From contig CAZFQD010000037.1 of assembly GCA_964520885.1 (NCBI GenBank), forward strand, positions 1 through 17,824: a stretch of 17,824 nucleotides of DNA, given 5' to 3'. Both the position numbers and the translations under genes were made by a program. This stretch comes from CAZFQD01 sp964520885. Lineage in GTDB: Bacteria > Bacillota > Clostridia > Oscillospirales > SIG519. Below are positions 1 through 7,371 of the stretch, one piece after another. Under the pieces are notes generated by a model. The model was not told where the DNA came from, made no database searches, and saw only the letters and a program-made list of their open reading frames with translations. Within the stretch, counting starts at the first letter, position 1. Every line of letters starts with the position of its first letter.

Positions 1-122
1 TTTTGTGCTTCATAATAACCTTCTTTAATATAAATGCTCTTTATACCAGTTTCTCTTGACTTTATTACTGCATCATTTATATTATTAATTTCACCTTTTG
101 GAGACATTATTATTTTATTCAT
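1..122 (-). CDS. Start of a probable second right-handed beta-helix protein, 3' end cut
   Basis: Forty codons are visible from the ATG at 122, 4 nt after the stop of the URO-D-like gene, so the two are likely translated together. The protein begins MNKIIMSPKGEINNINDAVI and continues with a Lys-Ser-Arg helix and then SIYIKEGYYE. This strand-helix-strand opening (an SPxG turn, an A-rich helix, then IYIKEGxY) is the usual N-terminal cap of GH141/pectate-lyase-like beta-helix proteins. There is no signal peptide, so it would stay in the cytoplasm, unlike the tethered beta-helix protein at 3930-6431. Only 40 residues are visible, so the family call is tentative. Confidence 0.55.
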   Translation of the reverse strand, partial: MNKIIMSPKGEINNINDAVIKSRETGIKSIYIKEGYYEAQ

Positions 123-126
123 ATAG

Positions 127-1164
127 TTAATCCACAACTCCTCTCATTAATGCCTCTATATTCGCAGGTGAAATATCTGGCAAAATTGCTTCATGGCTTG
201 GTGATATAATAAGCCCTGTGGGGAAAATTTCTTTAATTCTAATTACTTCTTTATATACATCTTCAGGTGTGCCTGTTACAAGAATGTCCTGTGCATCAAC
301 TCCTCCGCAAAAGCTAACCTTACCATAAAAACTTCTCTTTATATTATCAATTTGCATATTTTTAGCCTTTGCCTGCAAAGGATTAATAATATCAACACCT
401 ATTTCAATCAAATCAGGAATAAGTTCAAAAATCGAGCCACAGCTATGAAAAAGCACCTTAATATCATAAGATTTAATTTGAGTAACAAGTTTTTTAATGT
501 TTGGAAACACCATTTCTCTTATAATATTTGGCGATGCAATTGTACTAATCTGAGTTCCTAAATCATTCCCGATTAGCACAACATCAAGTTTCCCCTTTAA
601 ATATTCAAAATATATTTCATTTGCACGCATATAAAAATCAGTTATTTTAGATAAAACTGCCTCAAAAAATTCGGGATTAAGCATCATATTCATAAGTGAT
701 TTTTCCATTCCAAAAGCAGAGCATGCATCTTGAAAATTGGCTTCCCACATTACAGCCATAATAGGATAATCTTTTGGCACTGATTTTATACTATTTAAAC
801 AATCTTCTTTATTAATAAATTGTTCAGGATTAGGCCAATTAAACAAATCAATTGCATCAGCATCTTCGTAATCCTCAAAGAATCCTGGCAATGTTAAAGA
901 ACTGCCTTTTTTCGCCTCATTAATATACTCGGGCTTTGTAAAATTGAGTGCTTCACATAGCAACCCTTTATTTTTCAAATCATATGGCAATGAAACATCC
1001 CAAATATCATCGTTAATTGCTTGTTTCAATTCATTTATATTTGAAACTTTAAAATATTTAAAGAGTTCATTATGTGAAGCCTCAACAGGAATACCAAGCC
1101 ACCATGCTGGCCTATCTGTTTTTTTTCTGTTAACAGTATTATAAAATCTTTCTATATGTGTCAT
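127..1164 (-). CDS. URO-D superfamily protein, methyltransferase-like (not HemE)
   Basis: This is a 345-residue cytoplasmic TIM-barrel protein of the uroporphyrinogen decarboxylase / cobamide methyltransferase superfamily. It lacks the RQAGR substrate-binding motif of true HemE near the N-terminus (it reads TDRPAWWLGIP). It carries HSCG (His240, Cys242), the first two zinc ligands of MtaA/MtbA-type methyltransferases. Further along are Cys286 (FCGGVD) and His324 (SPSHEA); the latter sits where MtaA/MtbA have their third ligand, a Cys. Other family marks are EIGVDIINPLQ, GTPEDV and ISPANIEAL. The start at 1164 has GAAAGGG upstream. No corrinoid protein is visible in the window. Relatives often occur in sugar-use loci without a known reaction. 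Methyl transfer or demethylation of a methylated sugar is one possibility, by inference only. Confidence 0.82.
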   Translation of the reverse strand: MTHIERFYNTVNRKKTDRPAWWLGIPVEASHNELFKYFKVSNINELKQAINDDIWDVSLPYDLKNKGLLCEALNFTKPEYINEAKKGSSLTLPGFFEDYEDADAIDLFNWPNPEQFINKEDCLNSIKSVPKDYPIMAVMWEANFQDACSAFGMEKSLMNMMLNPEFFEAVLSKITDFYMRANEIYFEYLKGKLDVVLIGNDLGTQISTIASPNIIREMVFPNIKKLVTQIKSYDIKVLFHSCGSIFELIPDLIEIGVDIINPLQAKAKNMQIDNIKRSFYGKVSFCGGVDAQDILVTGTPEDVYKEVIRIKEIFPTGLIISPSHEAILPDISPANIEALMRGVVD

Positions 1165-1267
1165 AATTATACCCTTTCATTCTTAAATAATTATGTTGTT
1201 GTAATGGACGAATTAATTTCTTTTTGCTAAACATATAACTCGTAATTAATTGCAGTTAAGGTTTGCT
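1165..1267 (-). other. Intergenic leader upstream of the URO-D-like gene
   Basis: This short AT-rich gap follows the possible terminator. It contains a 9-bp direct repeat TTTGCTAAA (plus-strand copies starting near 1223 and 1262). I see no convincing -35/-10 pair, although a separate promoter for the URO-D-like gene would be expected here if the terminator works. Confidence 0.3.
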
Positions 1268-1296
1268 AAAAACAATCAATTTAATTTGTTGATTGT
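1268..1296 (-). terminator. Possible intrinsic terminator around the stop codon of the second binding protein
   Basis: On the minus strand ACAATCAA (1296-1289) and TTGATTGT (1279-1272) form a perfect 8-bp stem with a 9-nt loop, followed directly by a short T run (1271-1268). The TAA stop of the binding-protein gene lies inside the structure. The stem has only two G-C pairs, so it would be leaky. A partial stop would separate the upstream transport genes from the URO-D-like gene 100 nt further on. Confidence 0.45.
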
Positions 1297-2699
1297 AGTT
1301 CCGGTTTTGTATTATAGGTTTCATCAAGATATGCTTGAATTGCATCCTTTTTAGCCGAAACAACCTGAGCAGGAGTTGACACTCCTCCAGCTATTGCCAT
1401 ATAAGCATCAGGAAACAGACAAGTGGGCTCTTTAATATTCCAATGACAACCAAGAGGTTCACCATCAAGTATGTATTTAACTCTGTTATTTTTAAATACA
1501 TCAAGAATATAATTAATGGATTCCTTATCCTTCGTTTGGCTCTCCAAAGTTGCTATCATTGCCTCTTCTCTCTTCTCTTTTGTTAGATCATGATCTCCCC
1601 AAACCTGATTTAATATTTGAGCAACACCTTTTTTATCTAATTTTGAAGACTTTGGTATTCCCCATCCATTCCAGAATGCCGTGGTAGAAATATATTCATC
1701 CTTTGGATCCTTTTTAGGAAAATAAGTAATTCCGTAATCAAAATTGTCAACCTTCGCTAATAATGAAAGCATCCAATAGGACACCTCAAACATTGCAATA
1801 TTTCCTGCTTCAAAATCCTTTAATGAAGTATCATAAGCTGCACCCTCTGGGCTCTTATATATACTGGAACTTTTTCCCAAATCAGCAAAAGCATTTAAAC
1901 CCTGCATTGCCTTTTCGCTATCAAGTACAAACTTATATTTACCATCAACTATATCAAATATCTTACCACCGTATAAATTTACCATATCAGCGACAAGATT
2001 AGCTTCATTGTATCCGGCAAAGCCCCATTTTTCGGGTTTCCCATTTTTATCCATATCCTCCGTGGTCTTATCAGCTAATTCCTTGAGTTTATCAATTGTC
2101 CACTCATTTTTTTCTACATAATAATAAGGATTTTCTAACCCTTTATCCTTAAAGGTCTTTTTATTAAAAGCAATCATACTCGTAAAAGTTGGTTCAGACG
2201 ACCAGATCGCATATGTTTTATCCCCAATAGAACTCCCTGCAATTGAATTGTTTAACCACACATCAGTATTGTTAAAATCTATTGCTTTATATTGACGCAA
2301 ATCTTCTAAAAGGTTCCCCAAAATCCACGTATAAAAATAAGTTGAACTTACCCACATGATATCACCAGGTGCATCGCCCGCAAGCATTTTTGCAGTCAAA
2401 GATTGTGCTTTGTTTGCGTATGATATAGTTTTAAGTTCTATTTTACAGTTGTTTCTTTTTTCAGCCTCAACTATTCTTGCCTGCCATCTGTCCCAGCCCT
2501 CATTAACACCGGGCTTTTTCATATCATCCCATTTCCAATCGGCAACTATAGATACGGTTGCTCCATTCAAATCAACTACATTTGTATCCAATTCTATTTT
2601 ACTAGAATTAGGATCAGATTTATTACTACAACCTAAAAGTGGAGTAACAAAAATCAAAATCACTATAATAGCAACTAAAAAACTAAAACTTTTTTTCAT
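1281..2699 (-). CDS. Extracellular sugar-binding lipoprotein (family 1 SBP)
   Basis: This is the substrate-binding part of a carbohydrate ABC importer (472 residues, ordinary size). It has a lipoprotein signal with lipobox LLGC (Cys24) and a short acidic/Ser spacer. The first lobe begins VDLNGATVSIVADWKWDD, with the usual AEKRNNCKIELKTISY and KMLAGDAPGDIMWVSSTYFY. The central part contains FNKKTFKDKGLENPYYYVEK and WTIDKLKELADKTTEDMDKN, a standard hinge-region pattern in UgpB/YtcQ-like proteins. The frame begins at a GTG at 2708, but that GTG is part of the AAAGGTG ribosome site (2706-2712). The ATG at 2699, with a 6 nt spacer, is the better start. Its permease partners are probably pair 2, but both pairs are candidates. 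Confidence 0.93.
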   Translation of the reverse strand: MKKSFSFLVAIIVILIFVTPLLGCSNKSDPNSSKIELDTNVVDLNGATVSIVADWKWDDMKKPGVNEGWDRWQARIVEAEKRNNCKIELKTISYANKAQSLTAKMLAGDAPGDIMWVSSTYFYTWILGNLLEDLRQYKAIDFNNTDVWLNNSIAGSSIGDKTYAIWSSEPTFTSMIAFNKKTFKDKGLENPYYYVEKNEWTIDKLKELADKTTEDMDKNGKPEKWGFAGYNEANLVADMVNLYGGKIFDIVDGKYKFVLDSEKAMQGLNAFADLGKSSSIYKSPEGAAYDTSLKDFEAGNIAMFEVSYWMLSLLAKVDNFDYGITYFPKKDPKDEYISTTAFWNGWGIPKSSKLDKKGVAQILNQVWGDHDLTKEKREEAMIATLESQTKDKESINYILDVFKNNRVKYILDGEPLGCHWNIKEPTCLFPDAYMAIAGGVSTPAQVVSAKKDAIQAYLDETYNTKPELQSTN

Positions 2700-2705
2700 A
2701 ATGTT

Positions 2706-2712
2706 CACCTTT
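2706..2712 (-). promoter_or_regulatory. Ribosome binding site that fixes the start of the second binding protein
   Basis: AAAGGTG lies 6 nt before the ATG at 2699 and includes the alternative in-frame GTG at 2708, which therefore is unlikely to be the start. Confidence 0.7.
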
Positions 2713-2727
2713 CTTTCATTAATGTTT

Positions 2728-3807
2728 TTAAACCTTTGGTTTTCTTAATACAAAGAAGTAAATCGCACCACCAGCACCTAAAATAAGCACTATTGCTATA
2801 ATAAGTATGATAATATATAATGGCGACCCTTTGTTTGGAACCTTTGGATTATTAGTTTCACTTGCTGTATTGCTTGTATTGGATGAAATTGTTCCACTAT
2901 CGTTTTGTCCAGATGTTCCTGTTATTGCATCGCTTTGTAATGAATTAGTATTTCCTGATTGACTAGTAGTTACTCCTACTGATGATTTTGTTGTTGTCCC
3001 ATTACTGCTTGAATTCGCAATAATTGAGCTTAATATACTACTTACACCGGCAACTGGATCTTGAACTAATGTAATCGGTCCTGTTGGACGATATTTATTT
3101 ATATCATTTGAAATTTTTATATCATCAACATAACAATTAATATCCCAAGCATAAAAGAAAAATCCACCACCTTCAAACCATGTTCTTTCATCAACCCAAG
3201 TTATTATCAAAACGCCATTTAAAAATATTTCAAATTTTACTTTTCCAAATATACCCTCTGCAGTTTGAACAAATGGAGACACTGTTGTAGATACTAAATT
3301 TATCTGAAACCACTTATCAATTTCAAAATTTTTAGGGGAACTTGCAACAGCTTTCCTGTTATATTGTAAATCTGCATAATCGGGTTCAGTCATATCCGAA
3401 TCTGTAAACTCAATCTTATCCGGAAACATTGATACATAATATCCATTTGATGGATTTTGTGATCTGACAAAAAAAGCTAACTGTCCATAAGTAGCATCCT
3501 TATAACTTTTTGGTTTAACTCGTAACTGAACAGAAAAATCTGACATCTCATCAGTTAGCGGCTGCACATTTTCAAAATAATCAGTGTGCTGACCCGCCTT
3601 CGCTTCAAGATATTTATTTCCATTTGATGATTCTGCTACTGCATACCATTTGTTTCTCGAAGCAATAAAATCACCGGACATATAGTCTCCAACCTTATTA
3701 TTTTGAAAATCCCAAACCTTATCATAGATCCCTGTTGCCGCATAAGTATTACTAAATAACGGGGCTGCTAAAAACAGTGCAAGTAAAAATGTAATCGCTT
3801 TTTTCAT
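2728..3807 (-). CDS. Surface-tethered beta-sandwich protein (LamG/DUF1080-like) with C-terminal membrane anchor
   Basis: This is a 359-residue secreted, membrane-held protein. It has a signal peptide (residues 1-24, MKKAITFLLALFLAAP... ending TYAA). A beta-rich domain at about 27-235 has the layout of a concanavalin-like sandwich: WDFQNNKVGDYMSGDF near the start, DFSVQLRVKP and QLAFFVRSQNPSNGYYVSMF in the middle, and YVDDIKISND closing it, as in DUF1080/LamG-type glycan-binding domains. A Ser/Thr/Asn/Gly-rich linker (about 240-330), one membrane segment (about 331-352) and a short basic tail (LRKPKV) complete it. There is no LPXTG sorting motif. It probably binds glycan at the cell surface, but a keto-disaccharide hydrolase role is not excluded. 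The start at 3807 is set by the GGAGG site. It precedes the second binding-protein gene by 28 nt. Confidence 0.7.
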   Translation of the reverse strand: MKKAITFLLALFLAAPLFSNTYAATGIYDKVWDFQNNKVGDYMSGDFIASRNKWYAVAESSNGNKYLEAKAGQHTDYFENVQPLTDEMSDFSVQLRVKPKSYKDATYGQLAFFVRSQNPSNGYYVSMFPDKIEFTDSDMTEPDYADLQYNRKAVASSPKNFEIDKWFQINLVSTTVSPFVQTAEGIFGKVKFEIFLNGVLIITWVDERTWFEGGGFFFYAWDINCYVDDIKISNDINKYRPTGPITLVQDPVAGVSSILSSIIANSSSNGTTTKSSVGVTTSQSGNTNSLQSDAITGTSGQNDSGTISSNTSNTASETNNPKVPNKGSPLYIIILIIAIVLILGAGGAIYFFVLRKPKV

Positions 3808-3815
3808 TATTATTA

Positions 3816-3820
3816 CCTCC
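3816..3820 (-). promoter_or_regulatory. Ribosome binding site that fixes the start of the beta-sandwich gene
   Basis: GGAGG lies 8 nt before the ATG at 3807. The upstream in-frame ATG at 3822 immediately precedes this site and so cannot be served by it. Confidence 0.85.
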
Positions 3821-3832
3821 ATTTATTTATTT

Positions 3833-3857
3833 CTGCAAAATAAATTGCAGTTTTGCA
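3833..3857 (-). other. Two overlapping inverted repeats in the leader of the beta-sandwich gene
   Basis: In the 122-nt gap before the gene starting at 3807, plus-strand TGCAAAA (3834-3840) is the exact inverse of TTTTGCA (3851-3857), with 10 nt between. CTGCAA (3833-3838) is also the exact inverse of TTGCAG (3845-3850), with 6 nt between. On the mRNA the same 3' arm can pair with either partner, so the two hairpins exclude each other. They lie about 12 nt upstream of the GGAGG site. No T-run follows, so this is not a standard terminator. A role in mRNA stability, processing or binding of a regulator is possible. Confidence 0.5.
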
Positions 3858-3929
3858 CTTTAACTCTTAGAATTACTCCTTTTTCGTAACTAAATTATTG
3901 AAAAGACAACAGTTGTGTAGTGTTTATCA

Positions 3930-6431
3930 CTATTTAATGCCTGTTTGTGTATTTTTTCGAACCCCAATGTCAGCAGATATATCATTTATCTCGGGAATAG
4001 AATATGAGGCAATAGCAACTTTATTAAAAGTAATAGTTATATCCCGTCCATTAACATCTGCATTAAATGGGTCTGTGCTCATATCTTTTATGTTGTTTAT
4101 AGTTATTCTTGGCTCCCATGATCCAAATTCCGAACTAATATAAGCACCTATCTCGGGTTTGCTTATCATCCCATTTACTGCAAAATAGGTCATATTAGCT
4201 GGTCTTGGGAAAGAAGGGCTGTTATATATAAGAGTATCAGTATATGTATTTCCTTTTTGGCAAAAAGCAACACTATTTTTATATTCTGGATCATTCATAT
4301 AGTCCGCATAGCTTACAGCATTAGTAATTTTGCTTGTTAACTCAGGGGTTAACGCCTCATAAAATTCAACTAAGCCCGGATAATTTGAATATGGCAAACT
4401 TGTGTATTTTGATTTTTGTGAAATCCATTTATTTATAACCCCTTTTACTATAGCATCTGCCCAACATACTTCATACATATTTTGAGCAAAGTAAGGGGAT
4501 AAACTGTTTTTTATTATATTATTTTTTGTAACATTATATCCGCCACCGTTCAAAAATATAGCACACTGCTCAACACCATCAAATATATTCTTTTCAACAT
4601 TATAACCCTGCGAACCATTATCAATATATATTCCGTATGTGATAACCTTTACGCCTGTTGAAGCCAAAAAAGTATATCCTTTAATATAATTGTTTTTTAT
4701 TGTATTATTTCTTTGATATGGTACTTCGCCCGTATTTGAATATATGACCCCCATATCCCTAAATTTCATGCCTATGTTATAAATAGCATTGTTTAATATT
4801 TGATTATCATTGCCTGTTATCTGTATCCCCGCGTGGGTTGTATTATGAATTGTGTTGTTTTTTAATATATTCCCAACACCAGATATTTGTACAGCGGGAC
4901 AATATACCTTTTTAAAATATCCAATATCATGTATATAATTATTTATAAGCTTATTACCGGATGAAGTAAGTTTATCTATGTCTCCACCACAAATAGCTAT
5001 CCCCGTTGATCCAATGTTTCTTAGTTCGCAACTATCAACTGTAATATTACTTCCAGATATTGAGATACCATTTCCTGCAATATTCTCAAGTGTTATATTT
5101 TTAAAAGTAATATTTTGTGTTACTTTGTTTGGTATCCAAAACATTGAATCAACTATACCATTACCTCTTGAATTTGAAAGAATAAGATCATCAAATATTA
5201 GATTTTTTGCATTATCCAAGGATATGATATCATCTGCAAGTGTTGATAAATAAATTGATGCACCATTATTAAAATCATCATTGGGATAAAAGTATAATAT
5301 TCCATTATTTTTATCAATATAATATTCTCCCGGACTGTCCAACTCTTCTAAAATATTTTCAAAGAAAACTCCTCTTGTTACCCCCCAACTTACAGGTTCG
5401 GATACCTCACCATAATTCAAGGTTACAGTATCGGCTGACGGGTTGATGCTTTTTACTTTATTAAATGTCCAAACCCAGTCTTGCCCTAATATTCCATCAA
5501 CCCAAATATCACTTGTATCCTTCCAATTAGCTGACCTTTGGCCAACCTTATTAGAGGCTTTAAAGTATATTGTAGGTCCGTCCCCACCTTTTCCGCTTAT
5601 ACTAACTGTTCCCCCATAGGTATTTTTCATAACTAAATTCTGAGAATCATTATTTGGCCATCTTGAAACTGTCATAGGTTTTCCATTAACATTTAACTCA
5701 ATGGGTGAAAAAGGATTTGCAATCATAAAGCCACGCCTTGTAAAATTACCATATTCAGTTATACCAATTTTTTTTAAATCTAATTTTACAATCTTACTAA
5801 TTGCATTTTTATCAACCAAATTGTTTAGTGCAGTATCCTTTGATGCTGATATAAAATCAGTTTTAAGCAGTGAGACACCACCAGTTAATCTTGCCTTTTG
5901 ATTTGGATAAGATGAATATTTTATAGGCTTTGAAACTGTTCCGCTATCCTCATTATTAAAAATCAATGCACTTTTTAAATAATAATCTCCACTCATAAAA
6001 TAAACCGTTAAACCACCTGTTGGAATATTGTTTGCAGATATTCTTAATCGAACAACCTCTATAGCTTTTTGTGGTGTTATGAATGGTCTTTCAAAACTAC
6101 CGTCATTTGCATCATTCCCATATTTAGCAACATAAATAGCATTTTTATCTGCATTAGCTTCCTTTTTTGGAGGTGCGACAGATGCATTTGTTCTACTCGT
6201 TATTTCCGAATGTGTTGTGCTACTTCCGCTATTAGCAATGCCACTTGAAATATTGAACATAGAACTATCATCAACATTTGAGTTGGTTTGAGATATGCTA
6301 CTATTTGCAGATATATTTTTCGTCTTAGATATTGATGAATTAATTACAAAAACTATTATTACAATACCTAATGCAATACTCATAGCTGAAAAAAACAATA
6401 TTCTTTTTTGTAGTAAAGTAAATTTTCCCAT
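3930..6431 (-). CDS. Membrane-tethered right-handed beta-helix protein, GH141-like
   Basis: This is probably a surface carbohydrate-active enzyme (833 residues). Residues 11-32 form a membrane segment without a lipobox. A Ser/Thr/Asn-rich linker (about 33-92) then lifts the rest from the membrane. At about 99-186 is the entry common to GH141-type and related beta-helix proteins: VAKYGNDANDGSFERPF, then TVYFMSGDYYL, EDSGTVSKPIKYSSYP and LTGGV. Residues about 225-390 form an inserted beta region ending FFENILEELDSPGEYYIDKN and LYFYP, which is also typical of GH141-like proteins. From about 400 to 645 come beta-helix rungs with repeated N-I/T-I-x-N patterns (NITFKNITLENIAGNGISISG; NILKNNTIHNTTHAGIQITG). 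A short tail follows. The ribosome site is AAAGGA, 6-7 nt before the ATG. The fold is clear. Hydrolase versus lyase activity, and the substrate, cannot be told from sequence; GH141 members act on fucosylated pectic or xylan chains. Confidence 0.8.
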   Translation of the reverse strand: MGKFTLLQKRILFFSAMSIALGIVIIVFVINSSISKTKNISANSSISQTNSNVDDSSMFNISSGIANSGSSTTHSEITSRTNASVAPPKKEANADKNAIYVAKYGNDANDGSFERPFITPQKAIEVVRLRISANNIPTGGLTVYFMSGDYYLKSALIFNNEDSGTVSKPIKYSSYPNQKARLTGGVSLLKTDFISASKDTALNNLVDKNAISKIVKLDLKKIGITEYGNFTRRGFMIANPFSPIELNVNGKPMTVSRWPNNDSQNLVMKNTYGGTVSISGKGGDGPTIYFKASNKVGQRSANWKDTSDIWVDGILGQDWVWTFNKVKSINPSADTVTLNYGEVSEPVSWGVTRGVFFENILEELDSPGEYYIDKNNGILYFYPNDDFNNGASIYLSTLADDIISLDNAKNLIFDDLILSNSRGNGIVDSMFWIPNKVTQNITFKNITLENIAGNGISISGSNITVDSCELRNIGSTGIAICGGDIDKLTSSGNKLINNYIHDIGYFKKVYCPAVQISGVGNILKNNTIHNTTHAGIQITGNDNQILNNAIYNIGMKFRDMGVIYSNTGEVPYQRNNTIKNNYIKGYTFLASTGVKVITYGIYIDNGSQGYNVEKNIFDGVEQCAIFLNGGGYNVTKNNIIKNSLSPYFAQNMYEVCWADAIVKGVINKWISQKSKYTSLPYSNYPGLVEFYEALTPELTSKITNAVSYADYMNDPEYKNSVAFCQKGNTYTDTLIYNSPSFPRPANMTYFAVNGMISKPEIGAYISSEFGSWEPRITINNIKDMSTDPFNADVNGRDITITFNKVAIASYSIPEINDISADIGVRKNTQTGIK

Positions 6432-6448
6432 ATGCTTTCCTTTCTAAG

Positions 6449-7366
6449 TTAGCCAACTATTCCGCTTCTTTCAATTCCTTCAACAAAGTATTTTTGCCCT
6501 CCTAAAAATATTAAAAGTGGTGGGACAACTGCAAGAATTGAAGCAGTACTATTGATTAGCAGACGATATATAAGTGAAGATGTTCCGATAGAACTTTCCA
6601 TTGTCATTTGTGCATTTGCAATCATTGCATTTAATACTTGTGGCATGACCCCCATTTCAGGTGCAAGCATCCCTGTGTAAAAGATATCTGACCATTGCCA
6701 TACAAAAGAGAAGAGAAATATTGTAACCATCATAGGTATGGAATTGGGTAACATAATACGAAATAATGTTTTAAAAGAGCCACAACCATCGACTAAAGCA
6801 GCTTCATCTAATTCCTTTGGTAATCCGATGAAAAACTGTCTCATAATAAAGATGTATAAACCATTTTTTAGTGCTGTTCCCGTCAATGATAAAAGCAAAA
6901 AAGGCACTATACTATTTATTAAATGCATCCCTCTAAAGTTTACATATAGTGGTATTAAAATTGTTTGTGGGGGTATTACCATAGTTGTAATAACCATTGC
7001 AAAAAATATACCTTTAAATTTAAAATTAAATCTCGCAAAGCCATAAGCAATAATTGTGCATGAAAATGTTTGGAAAATAGCATTTATACTTGAAAATGCA
7101 AATGAAGTTAAAAATGCATTGGGATAATTCATCATTTTCCAAGCACCAATGATATTATCTAAAGTAAAATGCTTGGGCACATAATGCACAGACTTATCAT
7201 ATAAATCTATTTCACTCATAAATGCATAACTAATTTTGCTTAGTATTGGATATAATATAACAAAACATATTCCAATAACTAATATTCCTCTAATAATAGA
7301 CCAGAGAAATTCTAAAATCTTATCCTTATTAAACCATTTATTAATTATAACTTTCAAGAATTTCAT
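6449..7366 (-). CDS. Carbohydrate ABC transporter permease, MalG type (pair 2)
   Basis: This is the second subunit of the second importer (305 residues, MalG/UgpE family). Six membrane segments are visible, the first at about 25-45. The EAA loop is at about 187-211 (DEAALVDGCGSFKTLFRIML, then PNSIP), and the C-terminus has the usual GGQKYFVEGI form. The start is ambiguous. The ATG at 7366 directly abuts the only ribosome-site-like sequence (AGAAAGG, no spacer), whereas the TTG three codons later, at 7357, has a normal 9 nt spacer. I report the ATG, but the TTG is a serious alternative. It follows its partner by 5 nt. The nearest likely binding protein is the 472-residue lipoprotein at 1281-2699. 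Confidence 0.9.
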   Translation of the reverse strand: MKFLKVIINKWFNKDKILEFLWSIIRGILVIGICFVILYPILSKISYAFMSEIDLYDKSVHYVPKHFTLDNIIGAWKMMNYPNAFLTSFAFSSINAIFQTFSCTIIAYGFARFNFKFKGIFFAMVITTMVIPPQTILIPLYVNFRGMHLINSIVPFLLLSLTGTALKNGLYIFIMRQFFIGLPKELDEAALVDGCGSFKTLFRIMLPNSIPMMVTIFLFSFVWQWSDIFYTGMLAPEMGVMPQVLNAMIANAQMTMESSIGTSSLIYRLLINSTASILAVVPPLLIFLGGQKYFVEGIERSGIVG

Positions 7367-7371
7367 CCTTT

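Noticed and set aside
127..1164. Haem-pathway uroporphyrinogen decarboxylase (hemE)
   Set aside because: The RQAGR motif of HemE is missing and the HxC zinc-type motif is present; the sugar-locus setting also does not fit.
2356..2748. Plus-strand 130-codon open frame
   Set aside because: It lies opposite the second binding-protein gene, has no ribosome site in a sensible place, and its composition follows the complement of the real gene.
3906..3932. Short palindrome (ACAAC-A-GTTGT) and 5-bp hairpin after the beta-helix gene, considered as a terminator or operator
   Set aside because: The palindrome has a one-base centre and cannot fold well, and the 5-bp hairpin around the TAG stop has no following T run. 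They are too short to stand out in AT-rich sequence.
3898..4143. Plus-strand 81-codon open frame reaching into the gap
   Set aside because: Most of it is antisense to the beta-helix gene, it begins at a non-ATG codon, and no ribosome site precedes it.
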